Assembly (NCBI GenBank): GCA_947381415.1
Contig: CANCVB010000020.1
Coordinates: 1 to 52,248 of the forward strand
DNA: 52,248 bases
Direction of reading: 5' to 3'
Origin: Burkholderiales bacterium
GTDB lineage: Bacteria; Pseudomonadota; Gammaproteobacteria; Burkholderiales; Burkholderiaceae_C
This document shows positions 28,415 through 37,121 of this stretch, in pieces. Below the pieces are notes generated by a model. It saw only the letters and a list, made by a program, of their open reading frames with translations. It did not search any database and was not told the origin of the DNA. A program made the position numbers and the translations under genes. Position 1 is the stretch's first letter. Each line of letters begins with the position of its first letter.

Positions 28415-30622
28415 ATGAACGCACCCTTGGCATCCAGTGCTGACGAAGAGCTGGTCGAGCCCATTGAGCTAACGCCGTTTTTGGCCTTGGCCGTTGCTTT
28501 GCTGTTCATGCTGATGGCGGATGGCGAAATTGATGACCATGAGTCCAGCCAATTGCAGGCAGTCATTGGTGGCAACCAAGATGTGCTTGATTTGGCGTTT
28601 GAGTATGTAGAAACGGTTGAGCTCGATCAATTCATTCATGACGCTCTTTCAATTCTTAGCAATGAGGATAAATTGTGCATTTTGTGCAATTTATGCGATT
28701 GCTTATTGGTCGATGGTGTCAGCCAGCAAGTTGAAGAAGACTTATTTTTAAAAATTTGTTCTGCGTTTGGGTATTCACAAAAATCTTTTTCTACGTATTA
28801 CAGCGCGATTGCACTTAAAAACGAGAAGTCACTGCTAGGTGCTTACGACCCCCTTTCACTGAACGAAGAGCTTATTACGCCGCATTGCGCACTGGCCGCA
28901 TCATTGCTTTACATGATGGCAGCCGATGGTGATATTGCAGAAGAGGAAATGGGTCAGTTGCAAGTTGCTATCGGCGAATTTGAAGGCCTGCAAAGTTTTG
29001 CAATGACGTTTGTCCGCAAAATCAAAATGAACCAGTTTTGCAGCAAAGTGAATGCTGTTTTGAACGCTGACCAAAAATTGCTGATATTGGCCAATGTGTG
29101 TGATTCCATGATGTCCGATGGCAAAGTCATGGAGATAGAAAAACAGGTTTTTGAAAGCATGTTGTCGGCTTTCGACATTACTGACAAGCAATTCAGCCCG
29201 TACTACGCACCCTTAGAAATCAAAAACTTCAAGCCTTTTGGTACGGATGAAGAAATCAAATCCTTGCACACCCGAAAGCGCACACGCCGAAAGGGCGGTG
29301 GTGCCAGCTTTGGCATGCAGCTGAGCCACAAGAAAAGCAATGCAGGCGAAGGCCGACGCGAAGTCAATGATGCAGCCAACCAAGGCGAATGGCAAAGCGA
29401 TGAAGCCAAGGAAACATTAAGCGATATTGTCACGCGAACCATGCAGGAAAACATCCAGCAAGTCAGCGCCACATTCGAAGACAAAGCCGACGTGGATCGC
29501 GTCAAGACTAATGCCATTGAAAAATTAAAACAACCCGCTTTTGCAGATTCGGGAACCGATCCCAATATCCAAAACATTGAAGAAACCAACAACGCGGCCA
29601 ATGTTCAGAAGATTGGTGCCAATGGTTTTCAAATACATCGACAGCCCGTGGGTGAGGGGGGCTATGCCGACAACCGGCAGGGTTTGGATTTTTCGGGCTA
29701 TGTGACGGGTACGCCTAAATTGTTGTCAGAACATCGCATGAGTGACTTGCAGGTCAATATTGGGCAAGTGCACGAAAAACTCAATCGAATGACGCCTGTG
29801 AAACCGTACGAGAAAAATGCGGTGGCCGCTGCTGAACCGGTTTCTGCCTCTAGCGTTCAAATACCTACCGATACAGAAAGTACGGCTACAGTACCTATTG
29901 CCAATGATTGGCCTGAGCTGAATTTCCAGGCCGTGCCTGTTGCCAAATATGTTCGCCGTGAGCGAAAAGCCAATGTCTCTGAACCCCACACCGAGGTTGA
30001 AGAACGCGAGGAGTCTGCCAATCAGAGTGTGGTGGAACAGAGCCCATTGCCCCCATCGGCCAAGGCCTCGTTAGGGGAAGACGCACACATCACTGCAATC
30101 TCTGAAACGCCCTCTAGATCTACCCTTTTTCCATTGGAATATAGAAAGCCATCTGCCAAGATGCTTGCCTTGGTTGCAGCCTTGGTGATTTTTCCCATGG
30201 GTGTGTATGGGTATGGTCAGATTTACCCTAGTTTGACTTGTCAGGGGCAGGTACAGCAGTCACGTTTTTGGACGGCAGAGGGGGGTACAAACGCGACATC
30301 TTTGACGCAAGAAAATCTTCTGTCTGAAATGCATCGCATTGAGATTCGACGAGGTGAGGTTTACCTGGATAACCACCGCTTCCCTCTTTACAAAGAGTTG
30401 AACCAGGACAACCATTTCGCGGCACAAACCCCAAAGGGGTTTAATGGAAGTTACACCACGCATGCCGTTGAAAACATGTCCTATGCCTTTGATTTCAATA
30501 CAAGAACCCAAGTCTTGCAGGTGTTCACCCAGTCATCGGGTGTGCGCTTCATCGATGGCGATGTCGGTCAGATGCGAGTCGTTGCTGTGTTTGCCGGGCA
30601 ATGTGAAAAACCTTGGTTTTGA
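28415..30622 (+). CDS. Large membrane protein with two TerB-like domains
   Basis: The 735-residue protein is not a named family. Residues about 17-132 and 143-272 are two related helical repeats with the TerB pattern: LLFMLMADGEIDDHE... and LLYMMAADGDIAEEE..., each later followed by KLxIL-N-CD and DG-(S/K)V-x-x-x-E. A low-complexity polar linker follows (about 280-580), then one membrane helix (583-602, starting MLALVAALVIFP) and a ~130-residue exported domain with two cysteines ending GQCEKPWF. TerB-like domains are otherwise known from tellurite/phage-stress systems and membrane-stress modules. AGAGG lies 5 bases before the ATG. It is followed 8 bases later by a lipoprotein. Confidence 0.75.
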   Translation: MNAPLASSADEELVEPIELTPFLALAVALLFMLMADGEIDDHESSQLQAVIGGNQDVLDLAFEYVETVELDQFIHDALSILSNEDKLCILCNLCDCLLVDGVSQQVEEDLFLKICSAFGYSQKSFSTYYSAIALKNEKSLLGAYDPLSLNEELITPHCALAASLLYMMAADGDIAEEEMGQLQVAIGEFEGLQSFAMTFVRKIKMNQFCSKVNAVLNADQKLLILANVCDSMMSDGKVMEIEKQVFESMLSAFDITDKQFSPYYAPLEIKNFKPFGTDEEIKSLHTRKRTRRKGGGASFGMQLSHKKSNAGEGRREVNDAANQGEWQSDEAKETLSDIVTRTMQENIQQVSATFEDKADVDRVKTNAIEKLKQPAFADSGTDPNIQNIEETNNAANVQKIGANGFQIHRQPVGEGGYADNRQGLDFSGYVTGTPKLLSEHRMSDLQVNIGQVHEKLNRMTPVKPYEKNAVAAAEPVSASSVQIPTDTESTATVPIANDWPELNFQAVPVAKYVRRERKANVSEPHTEVEEREESANQSVVEQSPLPPSAKASLGEDAHITAISETPSRSTLFPLEYRKPSAKMLALVAALVIFPMGVYGYGQIYPSLTCQGQVQQSRFWTAEGGTNATSLTQENLLSEMHRIEIRRGEVYLDNHRFPLYKELNQDNHFAAQTPKGFNGSYTTHAVENMSYAFDFNTRTQVLQVFTQSSGVRFIDGDVGQMRVVAVFAGQCEKPWF

Positions 30623-30629
30623 CAGTGTG

Positions 30630-31112
30630 ATGAACCGAGGAGTCATTGTTTATGTGCTGATGCTTTTTATAGCGGCATGTAGCGCACCGGACAGCCGTGA
30701 ATTTTTTTGCGAAAGTTACACGCAGGAAAGCTTAACCAATGTGTACAAACAGCAAACCATACGATTGAGTAAGCAACAGCTGTGTGTGGTTTGGCCCGCT
30801 GATGTATCTGTGTGCGGCGCTGCTGGCAAACCTGTGATCACTGAGTGGTTTGATGTGCGAGCCAGCCCTCGCCAAATCCGAGGACACTTGCAGACAGATT
30901 TTTCTTCCAACCAAGTCTCCATGGATATTCTTCCCTTTGTCAGGGACAAAGGGGCTACAAGCAATGGGCAGCCTGTACCCAATGAACAAATGCATTTTGT
31001 TTTTCGACCATCGACAGGCCTTTTGCTGTTGACCCCTGGTAACCAAGACAGCCAAACCTTGGAATTCGTTTGTAAACCTTGGGTCAAACAACGCTGGTGG
31101 GCGATTTACTAA
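30630..31112 (+). CDS. Putative lipoprotein sharing a C-terminal domain with its neighbour
   Basis: The 160-residue product has a lipoprotein signal with FIAAC (lipidated C17). The body has cysteine-rich start and end segments. Its last third (HFVFRPSTGLLLLTP then EFVCKPW) resembles the end of the upstream TerB-like protein (YAFDFNTRTQVLQVFT then GQCEKPWF), suggesting a shared exported domain. I recognise no family. The ATG at 30630 is chosen because it gives the signal peptide; the frame open to 30444 overlaps the upstream gene. It begins 8 bases after the upstream stop, so the pair forms an operon. Confidence 0.65.
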   Translation: MNRGVIVYVLMLFIAACSAPDSREFFCESYTQESLTNVYKQQTIRLSKQQLCVVWPADVSVCGAAGKPVITEWFDVRASPRQIRGHLQTDFSSNQVSMDILPFVRDKGATSNGQPVPNEQMHFVFRPSTGLLLLTPGNQDSQTLEFVCKPWVKQRWWAIY

Positions 31113-31287
31113 GGCCAAGGCTTACCGATAAAAATTGCATCCATTTCTGTGCATAGGGTATTTGGCGATGCAGTTCAAGACAAGGCAGTAAAACCGCATT
31201 ATTAACTGCAATTAACTAATTTACATATTTTAAATACCATTAAAAAATTAAAATTTTGCCAAATTGAATGCTGTTTATCATTTAATT

Positions 31288-31316
31288 TTGTCAAATTTTG
31301 CAATTTTCACAATACT
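31288..31316 (+). promoter_or_regulatory. Candidate sigma-70 promoter of the RTX gene
   Basis: TTGTCA, a 17-base spacer and AATACT lie 38 bases before the RTX start, inside a very AT-rich 240-base intergenic region (31113-31353) that otherwise holds nothing I can identify. Assigned by eye only. Confidence 0.4.
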
Positions 31317-31353
31317 AATGTAAATTAGAAGAAGTTTTTAATTGGAGCCAGAC

Positions 31354-34300
31354 ATGCCAATCACCCAAGTTGACGCAGGAAACACACTAAGCCAAGCGCT
31401 CAACATGACGCCATCAGGTGGCATGACCGCCCTCAAAAAAGGCGCTGGTAGCTTTCTTTCCTTGGCTGGGGGTTTGTCTAAGTCAAGCGACCCTTACGAT
31501 TGGTACAAGTTTTCGGTTAAGGGATCGGGCTATTTGTTTTTTGTGGGAAAGTCTGATGAAAAAATTTCATCATCGATCACAGACAGCACGGGTAAAAGCA
31601 TCACGTCCATCACTAGTAACAGTTGGGACCCCAAGGATATTTCAACCGCTGCGCGTATTACAAGTGCAGGTGACTATTACTTTAAGCTTCAGTATCCAGC
31701 TGAAGGTGTAACTCCAGGATCGAATATTTCGGAAGGTGTTGCCTACAACCTGAACTATGCCTTTGTTTCCGATGCTTACCTGAAATCAGGCGGTAACTTG
31801 TGGGCAGATTGGGACAAGCAGGTGCTGTCCAAGCTGTCTAACAATACAACTGACTTTAGCCTGCTGGGTAAATCCACGACGGCCACGGGCGTTGCCTTAT
31901 CGACCACCAATCAGCAGTTAATTTCATCTAATCAATTCATATCAAACGAATACAACACTTGGAATTCTCCAGTGGCGCAAGCCCTGCGCAATGATTTTTA
32001 CAAGATCGATGTGGAGAGTGCACGAACCATCAATCTGACATTCAGTGATTTGTCAAAAAATGGTTGGGATTCAACAACCAACAAGTCTTCTTGGGCTTGG
32101 TACAACTTAACTGTTTACAAACTCAATCTGGACCCGAGTGAAGACAAAAATGGTGATGGTGTCATCTCAGACGATGAACAACATTACAACCCACAATGGG
32201 TAACAAACAGAGGTTTTTCCTACGACCAAACCAATGGCACAACTAACTCTACGCAAGGAACCGCCAGTTTTGACTTCAAGTTGGGTAAAGGCTCGTATAT
32301 TTTCGAGATCAGCAGCGATGGCGCAAACGTAAACTATTTGGATTCCGCAAGCAACCAATGGGTCAACAATACCGATGCCGCTAACTACTCACTCTCTGGC
32401 AAAGTAACAAGTACTGGGCTAAATGAAAACGCGCTCAGTGATTTAGGAACCTTGACGGTTGGTGAAGTGTATGAAACCACTTTTGAAGCGCAACAGGCTT
32501 CAGCTGTAGACGGATCACTCCTCGCCAACGGTACCAAAACATTTACGTTCAAAGCAGGTGTCAATGGTGCCTTTTTGATACGAGGATCAACCGATGAATC
32601 GGTAACAGTCAAGCTATTCTCAGACGATGGCTCGGAGATTAAATCTGAAACCGCCAGCGTGAGCAATTATTGGCAACAGCCAGATAAATTTAACGGGGCA
32701 TACCTTGTCGAGGAAGGTAAGACGTACACGATCTCGCTGTCATCAGTCAAAGAAACAGATTTTTCTCTCAATTACTTATTGACGGATTCCCGTATTTTGG
32801 ACTCCGTTGGCAATATCTGGAGTTCCAGTTACTTAGCCGATTTGAAATCAGGTACCACCGACCTTGGCACTTTAATTAACAGCAAAGGCAAGGTGATTTC
32901 ATCCAGTGACAAATCTGTGGTCATGTCAGAAAGTAGTTTTTTTAACAGCTTGACCAAATCTTCTGGCAGTTATTATTTTCAGCAAGATGCGGCGAGCACA
33001 GACGGCTATCGGTTCACACTTCAAAAAGCAGCAACTGTCAGTTTCACAGTTAAAGCAGATGGCGCATACTCCTTTTATGCGAATTTAAGTCTATTCAGCT
33101 ATAAAAATGTCAACAGCCAAGACACCAATGGCAATGGCGTGATTGACGAAAATGAACAACAAATATCCCGATCTCAAATAACAAGTACAGGTGCATCTTT
33201 ATCCTCGGACGGTAAATCATGGATTTACAGTAAATCTCTGGCGGCAGGAACTTATAACTTTGAAATCAGTTCAAACTCCAGTTCATCTCTGACTGAAAAA
33301 GAGGTATTCGACGGACAAGAGATTAGCGGACGCACTGTAACGGTTGCAAATCCTTATCAAATTTCCCTAACTGCAAGTCAATTAACTGCAAAGTTACCTA
33401 CCAAACTGGGCGCGCTTGCATTGTCAGATGGTGGCGATTCAATCACCGTATCTGCTCTTCAGCAAGGCTTGCTGCAAAAAGGCGTCAAAACAGATATTGA
33501 ATTCAAAATCTCTGAGAAATCCACTTTTGCTTTAATTGGAATTACCTCTTCAAAATTAGGCATTCAACTCTTGGATTCGACTGGTAAAGATATTTCTTCT
33601 ACAGCTGATATCAGCTCTCAAGATGACAGCTTTGGCATTGCCGCCTCAACACTGACGGTTGGTCAAACTTATTATGTCAGACTGACCAGCTCATCTGCCG
33701 ATAGCGTAGTTTCTTATAAATCGGCTGCTTTAGATGCAAAACTATTGGCATCTGGTAAAAGCGGTTGGTATAACAACTTGCAAGATTTAAAAAACAACGC
33801 TGTACAAGTAGGTACTCTTAATCCAGATACCGGAGTCACAGTATCTCTCGAAGGTAAAACAGGTTCATCCTATGAACTGGCAAATCTTGATAATAATAAT
33901 AATTCAACAATTTATCAAGTCAAGGATAATATTAAACTGAACGCTATTGACAGAGATGATTATTTATTTAATTTGTCAAATAATACCAAACTGGTCGGCA
34001 ATTTTAGTTTTTTATCAGAGAATAGCTATGCAAGCATTACTCTTTCAAAAGTTAAAGTTTCTAGTTCCAGAGATTTAAACTTAGATCGAAAAATAACCGA
34101 CAACGAAAAAAATATTCAACTCGATATCTTGAACTATTGGAATCCCAATAGTTATAGCAATGACAGTAATATTAAAAAAATTACGCTTGGTTCCGGTGAT
34201 TACGATCTGGCAGTGACAGGCGGCGGCGGTTATGGTTCTGTCAATGGAAAATTATTGTTGAATAAATACATTGTTGAATTGCAAGCATTCAAAGCTGTGG

Positions 34301-35331
34301 ACGGTGGTGATGATGGCTCCACACTTGAAGGCAGTGCGGCTGCAGACTATCTGGATGGCAAAGGGGGTAACGACACCCTGAACGCCGGCGCAGGCAATGA
34401 CATGCTCAACGGGGGGGCAGGTAATGACGTACTAAATGGTGGTTCTGGTGTCGACCTGGCTGATTATTCAGATATAAGTTCGACAGTAACTGCAAACATT
34501 GATTTCACTAAAAATACCAATTCAGTGAGCGATTCCGGAGGTACAGACACACTGACTTCAATCGAAGGCATATTAACCGGTTCGGGTAACGACAACCTCA
34601 CAATATTGTCAACCACTTCACAAGGCGCAAATGTAAGCTCTGGATCAGGTTCGGATACGGTAACAACTGGTGTAGGTAATGACATTGTTGATGCCGGTAC
34701 TGGAAACAATACTGTCAATGGCGGTTCAGGCGTTGATACGATCTCTTATGATTCAAATAACAAAGGAATTAACGCCTCCCTTGTTACTGGGACTGCAAGC
34801 TCTAACGACAGTAACTACAATATTACGACCAACGACACTATCACTAACTTTGAAAATATTCTTGGCTCCAATTTTGACGATATTCTGACAGGAAACAGTG
34901 CTTCAAACGTGCTGAATGGCGGTTTTGGCGATGACGTGATTTCTGGTGGCGGTGGTGCTGATACATTGATCGGTGGAATGGGTGCAGACACCCTTACAGG
35001 CGGTTCAGGTGCTGATATTTTTAAATTTGACGATGCTGGCAAGAAACTCGATACATTGTCTGACTTCTCATTCACAGAATCTGACAAAATTGATTTAAGC
35101 CTTATCGATGCAAACACATCGACGACAGGAAACCAAGCTTTTGCTATTGCTTCCACATCCAGTTTGGGATCAACGGCCACTAAATACTCACTGTGGTACA
35201 AAGTCAGTAATCAGGATATTATTATTTCAGGTGATGTCAATGGCGACACAACTGCAGATTTCCAAATTAAACTGGTCGGTGTCAATAATTTAAGCACCTA
35301 CACAGTGAAAGATTTTATTATTGACGCTTAA
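31354..35331 (+). CDS. Large secreted RTX protein with EF-hand loops in three long repeats
   Basis: The 1325-residue protein has no Sec signal and ends in a block of RTX nonapeptides (about residues 985-1230; GGNDTLNAGAGND, GGAGNDVLNGGSG, GGMGADTLTGGSGADIF) plus a C-terminal tail ending DFIIDA. This is the layout of type I secreted proteins that fold on calcium outside the cell. The N-terminal ~980 residues form three repeats of about 320 residues. Each holds a PPC-like beta segment (for example SLAAGTYNFEIS) and an EF-hand loop at 264-275 (DKNGDGVISDDE), 590-601 (DTNGNGVIDENE) and 907-918 (DLNLDRKITDNE). No enzyme motif is visible; adhesin or surface layer are possible. I chose ATG 31354 because GGAG lies 6 bases before it. 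Exporter genes follow. Confidence 0.88.
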   Translation: MPITQVDAGNTLSQALNMTPSGGMTALKKGAGSFLSLAGGLSKSSDPYDWYKFSVKGSGYLFFVGKSDEKISSSITDSTGKSITSITSNSWDPKDISTAARITSAGDYYFKLQYPAEGVTPGSNISEGVAYNLNYAFVSDAYLKSGGNLWADWDKQVLSKLSNNTTDFSLLGKSTTATGVALSTTNQQLISSNQFISNEYNTWNSPVAQALRNDFYKIDVESARTINLTFSDLSKNGWDSTTNKSSWAWYNLTVYKLNLDPSEDKNGDGVISDDEQHYNPQWVTNRGFSYDQTNGTTNSTQGTASFDFKLGKGSYIFEISSDGANVNYLDSASNQWVNNTDAANYSLSGKVTSTGLNENALSDLGTLTVGEVYETTFEAQQASAVDGSLLANGTKTFTFKAGVNGAFLIRGSTDESVTVKLFSDDGSEIKSETASVSNYWQQPDKFNGAYLVEEGKTYTISLSSVKETDFSLNYLLTDSRILDSVGNIWSSSYLADLKSGTTDLGTLINSKGKVISSSDKSVVMSESSFFNSLTKSSGSYYFQQDAASTDGYRFTLQKAATVSFTVKADGAYSFYANLSLFSYKNVNSQDTNGNGVIDENEQQISRSQITSTGASLSSDGKSWIYSKSLAAGTYNFEISSNSSSSLTEKEVFDGQEISGRTVTVANPYQISLTASQLTAKLPTKLGALALSDGGDSITVSALQQGLLQKGVKTDIEFKISEKSTFALIGITSSKLGIQLLDSTGKDISSTADISSQDDSFGIAASTLTVGQTYYVRLTSSSADSVVSYKSAALDAKLLASGKSGWYNNLQDLKNNAVQVGTLNPDTGVTVSLEGKTGSSYELANLDNNNNSTIYQVKDNIKLNAIDRDDYLFNLSNNTKLVGNFSFLSENSYASITLSKVKVSSSRDLNLDRKITDNEKNIQLDILNYWNPNSYSNDSNIKKITLGSGDYDLAVTGGGGYGSVNGKLLLNKYIVELQAFKAVDGGDDGSTLEGSAAADYLDGKGGNDTLNAGAGNDMLNGGAGNDVLNGGSGVDLADYSDISSTVTANIDFTKNTNSVSDSGGTDTLTSIEGILTGSGNDNLTILSTTSQGANVSSGSGSDTVTTGVGNDIVDAGTGNNTVNGGSGVDTISYDSNNKGINASLVTGTASSNDSNYNITTNDTITNFENILGSNFDDILTGNSASNVLNGGFGDDVISGGGGADTLIGGMGADTLTGGSGADIFKFDDAGKKLDTLSDFSFTESDKIDLSLIDANTSTTGNQAFAIASTSSLGSTATKYSLWYKVSNQDIIISGDVNGDTTADFQIKLVGVNNLSTYTVKDFIIDA

Positions 35332-35362
35332 ACATATTTACAAACTACATTTTCGTTGAGTT

Positions 35363-35397
35363 GAGAAAGAGGAATGCTTCCAGCATTCCTCTTTCTC
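35363..35397. terminator. Strong hairpin between RTX gene and exporter genes
   Basis: A perfect 16-bp inverted repeat (GAGAAAGAGGAATGCT / AGCATTCCTCTTTCTC) closes a 3-base loop. It starts 31 bases after the RTX stop. No proper T run follows, so it could be an attenuator or an mRNA-stabilising 3' end rather than a classical terminator. Confidence 0.7.
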
Positions 35398-35398
35398 G

Positions 35399-35426
35399 TT
35401 GAAAAATTAGTAAAAAACAATATACA
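35399..35426 (+). promoter_or_regulatory. Candidate promoter of the type I secretion ATPase gene
   Basis: TTGAAA, a 16-base spacer and TATACA directly follow the hairpin. The -10 box ends 6 bases before the ATG at 35433 and no Shine-Dalgarno is visible, so a transcript from here would be leaderless. Assigned by eye. Confidence 0.4.
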
Positions 35427-35432
35427 AATTTA

Positions 35433-37121
35433 ATGAAATCTGACAATAAAAGGCTAGGAAAAATACTTTGGTCATTTAAAAAAGAATATACATCTCTTTT
35501 AATTTTTTCGATGGTCATTAATCTACTAATGTTAACGCCCTCGATATATATGCTCCAAGTTTACGATCGGGTTTTAAGTAGTCACGATGACAACACCTTG
35601 ATCGGACTGTCAATAGTCACGATTTATCTGTATGCGGTTTATGCATTACTTGAAAGATCACGTGGTCAGATGCTGGTGGAAATAGCAGAGCGTTTAGATT
35701 ACATGGTTACCCCACTCATTCACAAACATATACTTTCTCCAACTTCTGCAAATAGACAAAAGGAGCTTGGTGCTATTCAAGAATTAATGGCTGTGAAGCA
35801 ATTTATCACAGGCCAACCTATTTTGACCTTGCTTGATGCACCATGGTTTTTTATTTACTTGACTGTGATTTATTTACTTCACCATTTGCTAGGCTGGTTT
35901 TCTTTTGCGAGTGCAATTCTTTTATTTTTATTGGCTATTTTAAGTAATGTCATGACGAGTAAGCGACTTGCTGTTTCACAGCAATCTATCTCTGCTGAAC
36001 GACGATTAATCAATAATGTACTTTCTGCTTCAGACTCGATTCAGGTCATGGGGATGGGTCGCGTGATGAATGGATTGATGAAGCAGGCTCGAATGCAATA
36101 TTTAGATAACCTGCTTGTTGCCAGTGCTCGTGGCGTTAATTTTTCTGCACTAAGTAAATTTTTTCGAACCATTATTCAATCTGCGGCACTGGGGATTGGC
36201 GCCTATTTAGCTATCACAGGTGAAATGTCAGCGGGAATGATCATTGCAGGCTCCATTTTGCTCGGCAAAGCACTATCGCCGATTGATGGATTAATTACTT
36301 CTTGGAAACAATTTGCAGAGTTTCAAAAAGCATATTCAAACCTTGACGATCTTCTGGGAAATTCAATTAAAGATGACAGTAGCGTCGAATTAGGGAGACC
36401 GAAGGGCAATTTGCAACTGATTAACCTTACGCTGCGATTGCGAGAAAATGGAAGAGTCACTCTTAATAATATTAATTTATCAGTTCGAGCTGGTGAAACT
36501 TTAGCGATTGTTGGACCAAGCGGGGCAGGTAAAACTTCTCTCCTGAAAGTTTTAGCCGGTCTTTTAAAGCCACAGCAAGGACAAGCTTTGCTAGATGGCT
36601 CAGATTTAGCATTCAGATCGTGGGATGATTTGGGGAAATTCATGGGCTATTTGGGCCAATCGACAGAATTACTGGCAGGGAAAATTTCTGAAAACATAGC
36701 TCGTTTTGGTCAAATTGACAGTAAATCTGTTTTAAAAGCTGCTGAGCTGTCAGGTGCACACCCTATGATCTTGTCCTTGCCGGAAGCATATGAATCAATA
36801 TTGGGCGACGCAGGACTGGGTCTTTCTGAGGGTCAAAAGCGCAAAATTGGGTTGGCGCGCGCAATATACGCGGACCCTTCAGTAATCTTATTAGACGAAC
36901 CTGGGAGTGGGCTTGACGATAACTCTATCGCCCAAGTACTTCACGCCATTCGATCCTTGAAGTCCGCTGGCGCAACAGTAGTGTTTACTACGCATCAATC
37001 TTCCATGGTTCAGTTAGCTGATTCAGTTGCTGTTGTCATGGATGGTCAAATAAAACTGCACGGAAGCCGAGATGAGGTTTTGGCTAAGTTAGCCTCCCAG
37101 CAAGGGGGTAAGACTGGATGA
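35433..37121 (+). CDS. Type I secretion ABC transporter (permease/ATPase, PrtD/HasD type)
   Basis: The 562-residue inner-membrane protein energises export of RTX proteins. The N-terminal membrane domain (about residues 20-290) begins with VINLLMLTPSIYMLQVYDRVL, typical of the PrtD/LapB-like group, and has no C39 peptidase domain. The ATPase domain has Walker A GPSGAGKTS, signature LSEGQKRKIGLARAIY and Walker B VILLDEPGSGLDD. It overlaps the adaptor gene by four bases. The RTX protein just upstream is the obvious substrate. Confidence 0.95.
   Translation: MKSDNKRLGKILWSFKKEYTSLLIFSMVINLLMLTPSIYMLQVYDRVLSSHDDNTLIGLSIVTIYLYAVYALLERSRGQMLVEIAERLDYMVTPLIHKHILSPTSANRQKELGAIQELMAVKQFITGQPILTLLDAPWFFIYLTVIYLLHHLLGWFSFASAILLFLLAILSNVMTSKRLAVSQQSISAERRLINNVLSASDSIQVMGMGRVMNGLMKQARMQYLDNLLVASARGVNFSALSKFFRTIIQSAALGIGAYLAITGEMSAGMIIAGSILLGKALSPIDGLITSWKQFAEFQKAYSNLDDLLGNSIKDDSSVELGRPKGNLQLINLTLRLRENGRVTLNNINLSVRAGETLAIVGPSGAGKTSLLKVLAGLLKPQQGQALLDGSDLAFRSWDDLGKFMGYLGQSTELLAGKISENIARFGQIDSKSVLKAAELSGAHPMILSLPEAYESILGDAGLGLSEGQKRKIGLARAIYADPSVILLDEPGSGLDDNSIAQVLHAIRSLKSAGATVVFTTHQSSMVQLADSVAVVMDGQIKLHGSRDEVLAKLASQQGGKTG

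Noticed and set aside
34320..35030. Repeated GGxGxD-coding units that look like a direct-repeat array
   Set aside because: They are in-frame RTX nonapeptides of irregular sequence with no spacers; not a CRISPR array.
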